From Liolophura sinensis (taxonomy: Eukaryota; Mollusca; Polyplacophora; Chitonida; Chitonidae): DNA of 64,000 nucleotides. The DNA lies in the NCBI RefSeq assembly GCF_032854445.1, contig NC_088302.1, positions 7,621,338-7,685,337 on the forward strand. The letters are read 5' to 3'. The position numbers and the translations under genes were made by a program. Below the pieces are notes generated by a model. That model was not told the DNA's origin and made no database searches. It saw only the letters and a program-made list of their open reading frames with translations. The first letter of the stretch is position 1, and every line of letters begins with the position of its first letter. Positions 23,541 through 36,322 of the stretch are shown piece by piece.

Positions 23541-23828
23541 TGGCACAAAGATTAATAGCGACATATCGCCAAACAACAACCTGACACAAAGATAAATAGC
23601 GACATATCGCCAAGCAACAACATGACACAAAGATACATAGCGACATATCGCCAAGCAACAACCTGACACAAAGATGCATAGTGACATATCGCCAAACAAC
23701 AACGTGACACAAAGATACATAGCGACATATCGCCAAGCAACAACCTGACACAAAGATATATAGCGACATATCGCCAAGCAACAACCTGACACAAAGATAA
23801 ATTGCTAAGCAACAACCTGACACAAAGT
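23541..23828. repeat. Minisatellite, 41 bp x ~7
   Basis: Units of GACACAAAGATACATAGCG plus ACATATCGCCAAGCAACAAC. 41 is not a multiple of three and the minus strand has no stop in the unit, so all three minus frames stay open (23515-23937): an artefact of the repeat, not a protein. Confidence 0.93.
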
Positions 23829-25027
23829 AAAAGGGCAACATATTGGTAGATTGCAACAAACTGAAGTGGAAAAACGTCGGAGTACAGCAATTCTGCATAT
23901 GCAAATATTTTTGATAAACAGAAACCTTTCTTATCAATATGCTGCTTAGATTAAAAAACGTTCACCATTCAAACATCACCAATAATCAAAGCATTATACC
24001 GTGGTTGTTATGTCGATAAAATATTTCAAAAGAGAAAGACTGTGGTGATTCTATCCTGGTGGTTATTGAAATAAATCAGGACATTTTCATATAACAGGGA
24101 ACATTACATCTGCATTTAGTCAGAAATTCTCATTATGGCTTAGCTTTTGATCAGTAAAACTAACAATTGTAATATACCAGGACAGTTTGTTGTATTTTTC
24201 ATTATGTATGCTGGTATGTTAGCGGGTGTTAATCATTTAAAAATATTCCCCAGGAATGAAAGGGAAACCGGTACTTTACACTAAAACATATCTTCCTCGT
24301 CAGTGATAAACAGTTCAGGGTATACTTATGCTAACAGATAATTACAGTGTTCAGTTCGTTCAAGGCCGTAATTAATATATAATTAATATAATTATAGGTT
24401 TACAGAGCTGAATGGGCGTCTCACATTATGTTTGTGAGCACAACAATATGGGCCTACCACAGTCAACTCTAAAATCTTGTTGACATGGATAAACATCGTG
24501 TGCCAAAATCTCGCGGTGCCAATATTTCGCATTCGCAAATGTTTTGTTAGTTTGTAAACTGTACATCGCCTATAGATTATAGGTTGAAAGATCAGAGTGA
24601 CTTCAGAAGCCCCACTGATTCATACTTAGTCCTCTACAGCATATGACCCACGCAATGCTGCATGCTCTTACTGACATGACCCAGCCTTTCAACGTTCGCC
24701 GTAGTTTTAATCAACATCACAGACCTGGTAGGTGTATGCGCTAACGACAGTACAGGTAGGTATCCGCGCCACAGTGAGTACAATCGCAAGTATACAAATA
24801 GTAAGATGACTGACTCAGTTAACACCTGTGACACAGTTGCTTATATACGAACTATGTACACACTGTAAACACTATGAATTGTTACATTCAAAATAATATA
24901 ATGCCTTCTGTGGGGTGGTAGAATAGATTATGTTACTGCTATATAATTTGTGTGTTACTAAGACCACAACAGACCTATTCCATTAGACCAACAAAACTAT
25001 TCTGTTGGATATACAAAACAAGCCTGT
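23829..25027. other. Spacer without recognised feature
   Basis: AT-rich; no exon, array or element I can support. Confidence 0.4.
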
Positions 25028-25048
25028 TATATTATATATAATATATAA

Positions 25049-25139
<91 letters not shown>

Positions 25140-25171
25140 TCATTATATATCATTATATATTATATCATTAT
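25028..25171. repeat. (AT)n microsatellite
   Basis: About 90 bases of nearly pure AT dinucleotide at 25051-25140, flanked by ATTATATATCATT variants. It is self-complementary and could extrude hairpins. Confidence 0.97.
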
Positions 25172-25304
25172 AGTTTGTAGCAATAACAACTTAAAACGTT
25201 CTGTCAGTGTAACACCTTAATTATTTTTAGAGTGCAACTGTGGGTCGACGAAACAAATGGAGTGTACGTCATACTGTCACCGGCGCTTAATAACACCGGG
25301 TCGA

Positions 25305-25930
25305 AGTGAAGACGCAGTGTGTAATAGCTAAGTGTAACTGTTGACAAACAGTATCATTATCCATGAAGCAGTGTGTAGTTACTAAGTGTGACTGTTGACA
25401 AACAATATCATTATCCACGATACAGTGTGTAATAGCTAAGAGTAACTGTTGACAAACAGTATCATTATCCACGATACAGTGTGTAATAGCTAAGAGTAAC
25501 TGTTGACAAACAGTATCATTATCCATGAAGCAATGTGTAGTTACTAAGTGTAACTGTTGACAAACAGTATCATTATCCACGACACAGTGTGTAATAGCTA
25601 AGAGTAACTGTTGACAAACAGTTTCCTTATCCATGAAGCACTGTGTAGTTACTAAGTGTAACTGTTGACAAACACTATCATTATCCATGACGCAGTGTGT
25701 AATAGCTGAGTGTAACTGTTGACAAACAGTATCCTTATCCATGAAGTAATGTGTAGTAGCTAAGTGTGACTGCTCACATATATCATTATCCATGACGCAA
25801 TGTGTAGTAGCTAAGTGTAACTGTTGACAAACAGTATCATTATCCATGACACAATGTGTAATAGCTAAGTGTAACTGCTGACAAACAGTATCATTATCCT
25901 TGATGCAGTGTGTAATAGCTAAGTGTAACT
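25305..25930 (-). repeat. Minisatellite, 54 bp x ~11.5, with open 18-residue repeat frame
   Basis: The unit contains AGCTAAGTGTAACTGTTGAC and AAACAGTATCATTATCCATG. Since 54 is 18 codons, a minus-strand frame (26045-25287) stays open with repeats of about ITHCVMDNDTVCQQLHLA, preceded by a unique start MTEFALCIYFCIVAAKGSLV. Expression is unproven; the open frame may be only a by-product of the unit length. Confidence 0.9.
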
Positions 25931-25945
25931 GTTCAAAAAATTCAT

Positions 25946-27627
25946 GAAGTAACATTTTTAATAGTGATGTGTAACTGTTGACACTGACTAGTGAACCTTT
26001 GGCAGCAACGATGCAGAAATAAATGCACAGAGCAAATTCCGTCACACCTTTTTACCTGTGTGGTAATCAATAGCTTACCTGAGTGATTGAGCCAATAATT
26101 TCGCTTTCTTATCGCACGACATGTATTAGATTCAGTCCACTTGGTCAGCAACCAGCGGCTATTTCCACAATACCATAATCATAACTGCAAACAGTGGTGA
26201 ACCACCAACGGCCGCAGACTGATACATCATTCACGAATATGTCACTTTCAACCGTCGTATGATCTCGTCAGCCAAAGCGCAACCTGGCGAATAACACAAC
26301 ACATCTGCGCAGTAATTGTTTCGCCGGTTGGCCGACAAGTCCACGTATATAGCCTGTGCATTCCCTCTTAACACAACGAACATAGGCCTACGTCAGGTCC
26401 GGTAACCGCGCCCCGAGCCATCCGATCACCGTACAATGTGTAACATCCGCCATACAAGTATGCAGTTTCACATGGGTAATCCAAAACACAAACCTAACAT
26501 ACATATCTGTTCGTATTCAGGACAATCTACCGAGAGGGTCGTCTTAGATAGCCTGTTAGCTTAAAACAGTCATCTCTAAACCTACATCCTGCACTATACG
26601 CACGATATCTGGTGAAGTTGTTGGTGACGGTGCCTGCTCTGCATAAATCCGGGACTTCACCGCGGAAATTTGTGGACAGGGTATTTTATATATATAACCA
26701 AGTCTCGGTAGTGTAGACGCTGTGTTTCAGAAATGTTTATATATAGCCTGTGTTAGTGATTGTCGCGCACGAACATAATATTTCAATGCTTACCAAAACA
26801 TGAAAACGTGAGGCGCCATCTGAATTTCTTCGTGTCGTACGAACACACGAGATCAGCCTTAGTCTCGCGTTCTTACGCTATGTGCTAAATATTGTTAATT
26901 ATTGGAGTAAAGCCATGAATTACAATCTCGCTTATAAATGGACTTAAGTTTGAGATTTTTTGTTTAATTTCGTTTAATTTATCTCTAAACTTACCTGGAA
27001 ATCTTAATAAAAATGTGGATGAATTTTAAGTCCTTAAGTCCTACAGTCCTATACCAATACAACAACGACGTGTCCCGTCAGTCAGAAAATCTTATAGTCA
27101 TCTACAGTAGGCCTACCATGTAAGATACGCTCGCCATCGGGTCACAAGATTAGTAATTGATCACGCAGAAAACGTTGTTTTATAAAAATTATTTAAAAAA
27201 ATTCTCCACATAGCATGATTTCTTTTGTCTCAGCTTCTTGCGATCAGTCTGAAAATTTTCATTGTAAAGTGATGGTGTATACAGCTTTACAAACAACAAC
27301 AACGTGCGCGTGCACAAATCGGGAAAACATTTCTGTAAAGGGAGAATGTTACGAAGAACATTGGCGTCATTTGTCTTACCGTCAGAATGAATTGAGCTTT
27401 CTGTGAGAGGACAAATACCAAAGCGTCACGTAGCTTAGGTTAATGTGCTCTCCACGGAACTGTACTCCATACAATAATAAATATATCCGGGTTTAATGGA
27501 AAGCCTGCCGTGCTAACATCCGCACAATAGGTGACACTGGTCAAATATAGCTAATGTCATTCACGCTTCAAAATAGTCCTTGTCTTACTTTAAATATACA
27601 TAATGTACAGCTGATATATCAGCTCTA
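25946..27627. other. Spacer without recognised feature
   Basis: No exon or array that I can support. Confidence 0.4.
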
Positions 27628-27762
27628 TTAAGGTCTGTCAGCAGCCTGTGGATGGTCTTAGGGTTTCCTGCGGGTTTCGTCCCTTTTTCTCTCACGTATA
27701 AATGACATATTCTCGAGTACGGCGTAAAACACCAATGAAATAAATTAATAAATAAATAAATC
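27628..27762 (+). mobile_element. SINE family 1, 3' part
   Basis: AAGGTCTGTCAGCAGCCTGT, TCGAGTACGGCGTAAAACAC and an AATAAATAAATAAAT tail. Confidence 0.8.
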
Positions 27763-28693
27763 AGCTCCACTAAACCCGGACTAGGTTGCATAGCCAGTTA
27801 TGGTCAATATTGGTTGTTAGCCGGATAACCACGATAAGTGACTGTAACAAGTATAAACAGACTGGTTGGTACATTCAGCTGTACTACTGCTTCAATCCGC
27901 ACAAACACATCTGTCATGTGTGACGATATCAGGACTGGAGCAAAGGGCAAGTGGTTGGGAAAGTCGGATAAAGCCGGATCTTCAGTAAGAATCGTCACGT
28001 GTCATTTAAAACCACTGATATTGTCACGTACACGCTTTGAAATAGCGTTCACACAATCTTGTCGTGTCGTCTTGGTCCCTGTCTAAACAATAGCGTTATA
28101 ATCTGCTGGGAAAGTACAGAGTGATAAGAAACGTAAAATCACTGGACGTTCAATCCTTTGCGATACACACCTTTGAACCTGGAAACATCGAAAAACTTGG
28201 ATTCCTTTAGCAATAATCTGACAAATAAGTACTCACTTAGTTTTATCAGTTTATATAGTCAGGGAATAATTTTCAGCATCCTATGAATATACCTGTATTT
28301 AAACACTTGTGTCTGTATGAAAACAACTAGAACTGCCTGCAGTTTTACAAATTCCAAGCAGTCTTCGCGAACGGTTTTCAGCTTTTGGCTCAGTATGGAG
28401 AAGTTTGGTTGGCAAATGGCAAAATTATATTACGAAACAAAGCCCGCAGTGCGAAATCATGTGGATAGTTAACAAGGCGGTTAAAAAACATATAACCGCC
28501 CAGTTACACCCAATATGACTACATTAAACGAATGGGCTTAAATTTCTATTTCTGGTGTTTAAAGCCGTATACCGAGGAAACTATTAATCGTCGCTAAAAT
28601 ATGTCCATAACTTTGGCTACACTTTGATGCAAGTTTCTAACTCGCATATTTCCCGATTTACAGGCCACTCAAAAGGCTGTCTCAATAACATAC

Positions 28694-28962
28694 AGGGGCC
28701 CTCCATGGCCGAGGTGGTTAGCGTGTCAGGGTGCCAAAATGACCCAGGAGCCTCTCACCAACGCGGATGCTGTGATTTCAAGTACAACTCATGCTGACTT
28801 CCCCTCCGGCTTTCCGTGGGAAGGTATGGCACAACCTGCGGATGGTCGTGAGTTTCCTCCGGACTCTGCCCGGTTTCCTCCCATCATAATGCTGGCCGCC
28901 GTCGTATAAGTGAATAAGTGTATTCTTGAGTGCGGCGTAAAAAATCGACCGAATAAATAAAT
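28694..28962 (+). mobile_element. SINE family 1, near full length
   Basis: Head GGGGCCCTCCATGGCCGAGG with A-box area GGCCGAGGTGG, B-box area GTGATTTCAAGTACAAC, core AACCTGCGGATGGTCGTG and tail GCGGCGTAAAAAATCGACCG with AATAAATAAATAA. Confidence 0.85.
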
Positions 28963-30261
28963 AATTACCACTAAACAAAAAGTTACAAAGGAAAAAAATT
29001 ATGGCAGGGAATACTTGAATACAAACAAGTCGATTCATCAAAATGATTCATATGCCCGGCCAATGTCGAGTTTCTAAAGATTTCAAAAGATTTGAATGAC
29101 TTTTTCAAATTTTATGTAACTAGTTTTATCCTACATGAATATTAAATTTTAGTTCATTGGTTCTTGAAAAGATGACGTTTAAAGATTTTGCATCAAATTC
29201 AATATAGCCGCCAAATGAATTGCCATAGAAAAGCTAATTTCAAAACTCTAAAACATAATGTCGCAGAGAAATTGCTGCCACAGGACCTGATACGGTAAGC
29301 CGGAGAATCGACCTCAAAGACGTACGATAATAAATTGCAAAGGACGTGGTACGGTAAGGAACGGAATCGGTCAAAGACAGGAACGATAATAAATACTTGG
29401 AGCGCCCATAAAAGTTAAACCACCATTGAAGGGACGGTTGCTTAGTAATAACACACCAAAAATGTACTTCGATCAAAAACACCATTTTATGGTTGAGTTC
29501 AGGCAATGTATTTACAATTTACTGTAATTTTGGTTAACGTTTTTTTTTTCATATGTGAAACATATACATTATAATACGATTTTGTCGTTCTATGGCAAGT
29601 TTAAATCCGTATTCCTGCCGATGTCGGTCAGGCATGCTTCGTAGTACAGTGAATTATAAATATCACTGTAGAGAACAGGTAAATTTTGAGAAATAGTTCG
29701 AATCCTAGCACTTTTTATTGCTTTGGAATCATTCTTTTGTGTGAGTACATATACAGGCCAAATTGTATTAAATAAGTAAATTGTTTTAAATAAGACTGGA
29801 AGTTATGTTTGTTGTGTATTTATTTATCTGACAGGTGTTTAACACCTTGCTCAAGAATGTTTGATGAAATTACATTTGTGGTACAGTGACTTTCCCCACT
29901 CGACAGTGTCTAATACAGACAAAATATTTCCGTGTGATTGGTCAGAAATAGGATCCTCTTTTTCGATTTTAAGACCTATACATCACTAACACTCGATTCA
30001 GTGCCTATTTTGAGCTATGCCATACTTGTCAGGTGTAACAGGTTCAGAGGAGTAAAACATAATTGAAAATAAAGTGACCTAACGAAGGTGTCAGCAGCTG
30101 TCAATCTCATTTACAGTCTCTTTGCTCTGGGGCCAATTTCCCGCCATACCATACCAGATCCTTTTTGCAATTTTCTAGAAAATACAAAAAAGCACAGGCC
30201 AAACAAAAAAATTTATTCGTTCCAAACAAAACAATAGGCTTCCAGCGTTAAAAGCCTATAA
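28963..30261. other. Spacer with a SINE tail remnant
   Basis: An inverted SINE tail (TATTTATTTATCTGACAGGT, CTTGCTCAAGAATG) lies near 29817-29875. Otherwise no feature. Confidence 0.4.
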
Positions 30262-30572
30262 AGTGAGTGAGTGAGTACTTGGAGTTTAACGTCGTACTTA
30301 ACAATTTGACTTAACAATTTTCTCGTCATATGACGAGAAAAGAATTCTTAGAGTGCATGTAATGTGCCTCCTTGTTGCAGAACGGATTCCCCCCGTTCTT
30401 TTATCTAGTGCTACTTCGCTGAGACGCCTTACCGAAGGCAAATATGCAGCCCCCCCTGAGCCATTACACTGATACGGGTCAACCAGTCGTTGCACTATCC
30501 CCTTCATGCTGAACGCCAAGCGATGGAGTTACAACTTCCTCTTTTAAAGTCTTAGGTGTGACTCGATTCAGG
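30262..30572 (+). mobile_element. (GTGA)n-headed dispersed repeat, copy 1
   Basis: Starts with GTGAGTGAGTGAGT, then ACTTGGAGTTTAACGTCGTA and CGTCATATGACGAG. The head resembles 55660-55900 and, inverted, 62870-63020. No coding capacity; likely a SINE or other non-autonomous element. Confidence 0.6.
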
Positions 30573-30865
30573 TGTGTTTGAAGGAGCTTCAACCGAATTA
30601 GTGGGAATCAGTGACGGATACATCGTTTAGACCTTTGATGTGAATCCGTGTGATGTGTGTGGGAAGTACGTGCAGCCGAATTGTGTGAATCGGAGCACGC
30701 ACGTCATGTGGACCTGTGATGTGAATGTATGTGAAATGGGGTATATCAAGAAACGGCAGCCGAATTGTGTGAAACTGATTTGAATCCGTTCAAGGTGCTT
30801 CATGTGGACTCATGTGAGTATGTTAATGTATTTGGTGCACCACGTGGACTTGTGACGTATATCCG

Positions 30866-31735
30866 CGTCATGCCTGTAATAGATACGCCATGTGGACTCA
30901 AGATGTGAGTCTGTAACAGGTACACCATGTGGACTCAAGATGTGAGTCTGTAAAAGGTACACCATGTGGACTCAGGATGTGAGTCTTTGATAGGTACACC
31001 ATGTGGACTCAGGATGTGGGCCTTTAACAGGTACAGCATGTGGACTCAAGATGTGAGTCTGTAACAGGTACATAATGTGGACTCAGGATGTGAGTCTGTA
31101 ACAAGTACACCATGTGGACTCAGGATGTGAGTCTGTAACAGGTACACCATGTGGACTCAAGATGTGGACCTTTAACAGGTACACCACGTGGGCTCAGGAT
31201 GTGAGTCTGTAACAGGTACAGCATGTGGACTCATGATGTGAGTCTGTAACAGGTACAGCATGTGGACTCAGGATGTGGGCCTTTAACAGGTACAGCATGT
31301 GGACTCAAGATGTGAGTCTGTAACAGGTACATAATGTGGACTCATGATGTGAGTCTGTAACAAGTACACCATGTGGACTCAGGATGCGAGTCTGTAGCAG
31401 GTACACCATGTGGACTCAGGATGTGGACCTTTAACAGGTACACCACGTGGGCTCAGGATGTGAGTCTGTAACAGGTACACAATGTGGACTCAGGATGTGA
31501 GTCTGTAAAAGGTACACAATGTGGACTCAGGATGTGAGTCTGTAACAGGTACACCATGTGGACTCAGGATGTTAGTCTGTAACAGGTACACCACGTGGGC
31601 TCAGGATGTGAGTCTGTAACAGGTACAGCATGTGGACTCATGATGTGAGTCTGTAACAGGTACAGCATGTGGACTCAGGATGTGGGCCTTTAACAGGTAC
31701 ACCATGTGGACCCAGGAATATGAATCTGTATCAGG
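30866..31735. repeat. Minisatellite, 37 bp x ~23
   Basis: Units of ATGTGGACTCAGGATGTGAG followed by TCTGTAACAGGTACACC. The flank from about 30640 shows decayed or precursor units. Confidence 0.95.
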
Positions 31736-32132
31736 TATACCACGAGGGCTGGACCTAGGATGTTCAATGATACAACATACATGTAGGCCTACACCACAAG
31801 GAATGTAGGCTTTATCAGGGGGAAATGGGTTCAAAACGTGTATGTAAACATTTAATTAAAAAAATAAACTCATAAGATTGGATAGGCAGACAGTTGAACG
31901 ACTTTACTGAATAACGTGAATATGGTTATCATATAGAGTGACATTACTGATGAGCAGCCAGGCATGTATCATTAATTACGTTGTACTGTTCATAACGCGT
32001 CCATGTTAACCGACCGATGAACCACTGCGATAACATCGAACTCACTTTATATAAAGAAAAACAACTTTGAGCAGTTGCGTCACGGTTCCTGTGTATTTAT
32101 AACATATAATTGTTTCATGTTTGAACGACAGA

Positions 32133-32190
32133 TTTTATTTATTTATTTGTTTGATTCGTGTTTTACGCTGTACTCAAGAATATTTCACTT
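32133..32190 (-). mobile_element. SINE family 1 tail fragment, inverted
   Basis: TTATTTATTTATTTGTTTGA, TTTTACGCTGTACTCAAGAA. It forms an inverted pair with the copy starting at 32229. Confidence 0.65.
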
Positions 32191-32228
32191 AATTACATTA
32201 TATGGTTAACATGTCTATCTTTAATCGC

Positions 32229-32342
32229 TGCACCCTGCCCGTTTTCCTCCCACCATAGTGCTGACCGCCGTCATAGAAGTGAAATATTCTAAAGTACATG
32301 CGTAAAACACCAATCAAATAAATAAATAAATAAATAAATAAA
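32229..32342 (+). mobile_element. SINE family 1, 3' part
   Basis: CCCGTTTTCCTCCCACCATA, GCTGACCGCCGTCATA and GCGTAAAACACCAATCAAAT with (AAAT)n tail. Confidence 0.8.
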
Positions 32343-32489
32343 TTTAATCGCTTCAAGACACAGGCGGTACGTGTCCAGTCAAATGATTCGATTCGTGATT
32401 TCCCAAATTCTGTGGCCGCCACTTCTCAAGGTTTTTAAAGTAAAAGAAAGCTTAAATATGAAGTAAATTTCCTCATACACATAACTGAA

Positions 32490-32903
32490 ACATAGCGTAA
32501 AAATACTTGTAATTATTTTTTCAGATTTGTTTTGAAAAGCTTTCAAATAGTTGAATCCTATGGTGGGATTTATGAGCCATATTGAAGGTATTTAGAAACT
32601 CTGACGTCACATCACCTTTTTCCTGATGTTCAACAGAAGAGACGAATTCTTGGGAACATTATTTCAGTAATCTTTCACCCATGGGTAAAAAGAATTATTC
32701 CAACATTCAGTGTCGTGATCGGAGTTGGAAAAACTTCCCGTGACATCTGAGTTCCTAAACTCTGATAGTATGATCCACAAAACCCGCCATAGAATTCATA
32801 TGATTGGACGCCTTTAACTCTTTTCACAAAACCCTAAAAAATAAATAAATGACAGTATATCCATGCATCGTTTTAAGTGGTCTATTTGGTGATGCCTACT
32901 TCG
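32490..32903 (+). mobile_element. MITE-like palindromic element, family 1, copy 2
   Basis: Reverse complement of 5619-6058 over nearly its whole length, including CCAACATTCAGTGTCGTGAT and AAGTGGTCTATTTGGTGATG. The left end is more decayed than in copy 1. Confidence 0.75.
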
Positions 32904-33223
32904 CCTTTCAGATACATTTGCCTTTAAGGACGGTAAGTGCGGTCGTCAGTGCCCCTAGATGCTCTTTCATTGAGCTGGTTGGAGATCGTTTTATCTTCGA
33001 ATATTAACAGAGCCTTCCGACAGACAAGCCGGCAGAACGAAAATATCTGTAAAAACTTACGTGTCATGAGCAAAAGTAGCCTAAGCTCATATTTTTAGAT
33101 GATGTCCATTTCACAACATGATTGACATACCAAGTGGTCAACCATTTAGACATTGCGTCAGCTAAAAACAGAGTATATTTTTGAGTTTCGTCGACATTTT
33201 CTGGGGAATTATCGATGTATGCT

Positions 33224-33303
33224 CCGAAACAGATATTCGTATATCATACAAAGGTCTGGAACGTCCATTCCGGTTTGCGAGTGATATACGAATGTTTGTT
33301 TCG
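33224..33303. repeat. Perfect-looking hairpin, ~21 bp arms
   Basis: CGAAACAGATATTCGTATAT near 33224 pairs with ATATACGAATGTTTGTTTCG near 33283, separated by about 36 bases. Confidence 0.7.
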
Positions 33304-33555
33304 ACACATAGATTCAATGGTTGCAAAGCGTGCGGAACTGATTATACCTACAGAATGATCATGTGTTAACTGGATTTAAGTATTATGTATCGCATGTAGG
33401 CAGCGAACTTTGTTGATTCGTTGATTTAAACCCTGATGGCATGTGATAATCCGGCGCACAAGTCGTCCGAGCTAAGAATGGCTGCGGTCTCCGCGTAAAT
33501 ATAAGCATCCGTAAGCAGGGGTTTTGGGCTGGATTCCTTCGTTATAGTGAAAGAC

Positions 33556-33880
33556 AGCACCTGACTAATGTTTATTTCCACTGAAAGACTACCATTCAAA
33601 GTATCTTAAACCGGCATTAAATATGTTTTTAGATTTTTTTTCAATCCACTTAAAGTCTAGTGAAACTTTGTCTTGGCGAAGCTTCAGCACGTCTTCATTA
33701 TCGAGAGAAAAGTGACGTCACATTCACTCTATAATAGTCTAAGCAGTAGCCCATGGCCGACAATTTGTCATGGACTTCGACGATGAAGTCCCAAGTAATA
33801 AATACAGTTTTCTCGGAAACTGGACATACTGGAAGAATATTTCTTCCATTGCTTGAACTGTTGATACAGTAGGCCTACTA
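33556..33880 (+). mobile_element. Dispersed repeat, family 3, copy 1
   Basis: Matches the reverse complement of 40321-40615 throughout, e.g. GAAAGACTACCATTCAAAGT, CAGCACGTCTTCATTATCGA, CTTGAACTGTTGATACAGTA. No coding capacity. Confidence 0.8.
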
Positions 33881-34289
33881 TATCATATACAACGAACTTC
33901 AGTGACCCTGTTTAAAAATCATAGCCTCAGATGGGGCATTCCTAGTTCAGGTCGTAACCTCCGGAGGGGTTGTGCTGGTGATTTTTACCCCTCGTAAATG
34001 TTTACAAAATTACAATAGGATTGTTGTACAACTAGGTTCATGCTCAGTTTTGAAACAAAGCAAATAAATCAAAGCACCACTGAGGCTGATCTAGGTATTC
34101 GATTGTCGCTGGATTTTATGCTTCAGTTTTGTAGCAGCGGCTTCTAAGATGAGAGCAGTGCTGATCTAGTTTTCGCGGACGTCAGAGAAAGCAATTCACG
34201 TTGAACACGGTGTTTCAATTATTTTACTGTATTTTATAAAAGAAAACAGAAAAAAAACATACTTGTATGCAAGAAAGACGAAGGAGCAA

Positions 34290-34650
34290 AAATGAAATTC
34301 TTAATTTGTAATAAATTCAGAGAAAAAGACTTGTATCAAAAGATTTAATTAATTTTAAAGCGTTGTCCGGTGAGACGCCTTCTTCTCATTCCATTAAACC
34401 TTAGTTTAATCCAGTGAATTTTGCACTGACTCTAATATTTGTTGTTTAGAAACTGCTGATACGACAAAAAATGTGTTGGGAGAGAGGGATGCCTTTTGGG
34501 CCGAGACGGTATACTGCTGCCTGACATAATTTGTGATACCGTCAATATTACATGCCTTGTAAATCAACCGAATTTACGTCTGTGGTGGCCCGTAAATGAT
34601 AGACCTGCTTCACAACACTTTGTGAAATGGCCCTTCGGCTTCAGGTAACT
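34290..34650 (+). mobile_element. Dispersed repeat, family 4, copy 1
   Basis: Matches the reverse complement of 63600-63985, e.g. CATAATTTGTGATACCGTCA, CCTGCTTCACAACACTTTGT, TTTAGAAACTGCTGAT. Confidence 0.78.
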
Positions 34651-35267
34651 GAATCAGTTTAAACGGTCTCAAAATATATAGGCCTATTTTTGGAATTTTA
34701 CTTCTGGTAATATAATTTCAAAAGGTCATGTTTTGCTTGACTCTTGATTGCGTGTTACATTTGTATACAAGAAAAATGTAACTTTAATGTGTAGCATACT
34801 TTTAGACGAGAAAAACGTCGAAATCAGTTGCAGGAATTAAACAGGCGCCTGAAGTACATTCATTTATTTGTTTGTTATGTATTGCCATACTCAGTGATTG
34901 ATTATTCACTTATACGATGGCAGTCACCTTAGGCATATGAAAGGAGGAAAGGAACTACTACCTTTAAACATATATTTAAATCATCATGTCTCTACACAAG
35001 GTAAGTAATATATAACATCAATATAATTATCAAATTATCGAAATGGAAAAACATGGAAGCTGCATACAGTATTTACCAAAAGGTACGCGGACATATGCTC
35101 AGGAAATGTTCCGGTTGTAATCAATTACTAGGTTACTTAAGTGATATTTTATAAAGCATAATATAACCAATGCCCCACTCACGTAAATGAGCACTAATTT
35201 CCTTTGTAGTACTCGACCAGACAGAACAGTATAAGAAAATTCAGCTCAGCTGGGTGGAATGAGTGTG

Positions 35268-35329
35268 TGGCGGTGGTGAGGTGGGGGGTTGGGACGGAGG
35301 GGGGCGGTGGGTTGGGGGGGGGGGAGGCA
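35268..35329 (+). other. G-rich tract, G-quadruplex candidate
   Basis: A run of several G-tracts (GGTGGGGGG, GGAGGGGGG, an 11-G run) just before the left edge of the tandem duplication. Confidence 0.7.
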
Positions 35330-35934
35330 TTATGGCGCCAAGTTTTACAGCCAAAGCTTTAAATTTTGCTTAAATTTTAAATTTGCTTGGCAAATTAAAC
35401 ACGCTTTTTAAATGCTGGGAATGTTCACAGCTGTGTATACGAGAATGGATTTCACTATAACTAGCGCCTGGCGGATAAGAACACAGTGAAGAATCCACCA
35501 TAACTATTGATGTATCCCACTATATCTGAATTCTGTTATGCTAAATCAAGTGATAAGTGTGTAAATACATTTAAATTGCATGGTTCAGCTGGAGCACGGG
35601 CGGAGATGGTAATAATACCCACGAACACCTGTAAATAGCGCACAATTCAACGGTTCGGACCTTCACCATCACGTGCATTTTCTTTACATAAGACCAGGTG
35701 ACGTAATGCAAGAGCCTCGCTTTAGACGTCGCTGTTGTAACAAGCATGGTGCCCATGTCTATATTATTAGAGATGTAATCTCATCTGAGGAGGTAGGTAT
35801 ATTACTTTTTTAGAATGGAGTTATATTACCCGATTTTGCCTATTACAAAAATTTGCCAGTGCGGTGGCACAGACACACCACCCCACCATCCGTTTCCTGC
35901 GGCACTGTACCAGTCAGTGTACGCGAACTATATA

Positions 35935-36075
35935 TTTTTTTATTTTCTTATTTGTCGTGTAACACCAAACTCAAGAGCTTTTCGCGGTAAGTTCTAAGAG
36001 TGTCCAGGGTGAACCAAAGACCTTTGGAAAATTACTGACAAGCCTTTCGCCATGATGTGTACCGCTTTCTCTGGT
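35935..36075 (-). mobile_element. SINE family 2 copy (duplicated)
   Basis: GAACCAAAGACCTTTGGAAA and TTATTTGTCGTGTAACACC; same copy present at 57885-58035, so it predates the duplication. Confidence 0.6.
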
Positions 36076-36322
36076 TTCCACGTCTAACCTACCGCCTGCA
36101 TGAACTCTTCACGGCTCAGCACCTGTGTTAGCAGCCGTAAACAGACAACACGTAATGATGCTCCTGTTGCATTGTGTAGTCCGATCCAGCTCCAGGTGAT
36201 CATGGTAAAAAGGAGGTTGTCTAACAAGAACACCTGACCGACCTTCATAATTACAGTCATCAAACATCGACCAAGAAATAGGTCACACGTTTTTATTTTT
36301 GTTCGTCTCAAGCGAAGTGGAA

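Noticed and set aside
30866..31735. CRISPR-like array
   Set aside because: Units are directly abutting and 37 bp long without unique spacers; this is a minisatellite in a eukaryote.
31601..31834. Minus-strand frame in the 37-bp minisatellite
   Set aside because: Repeat-derived with no independent coding evidence.
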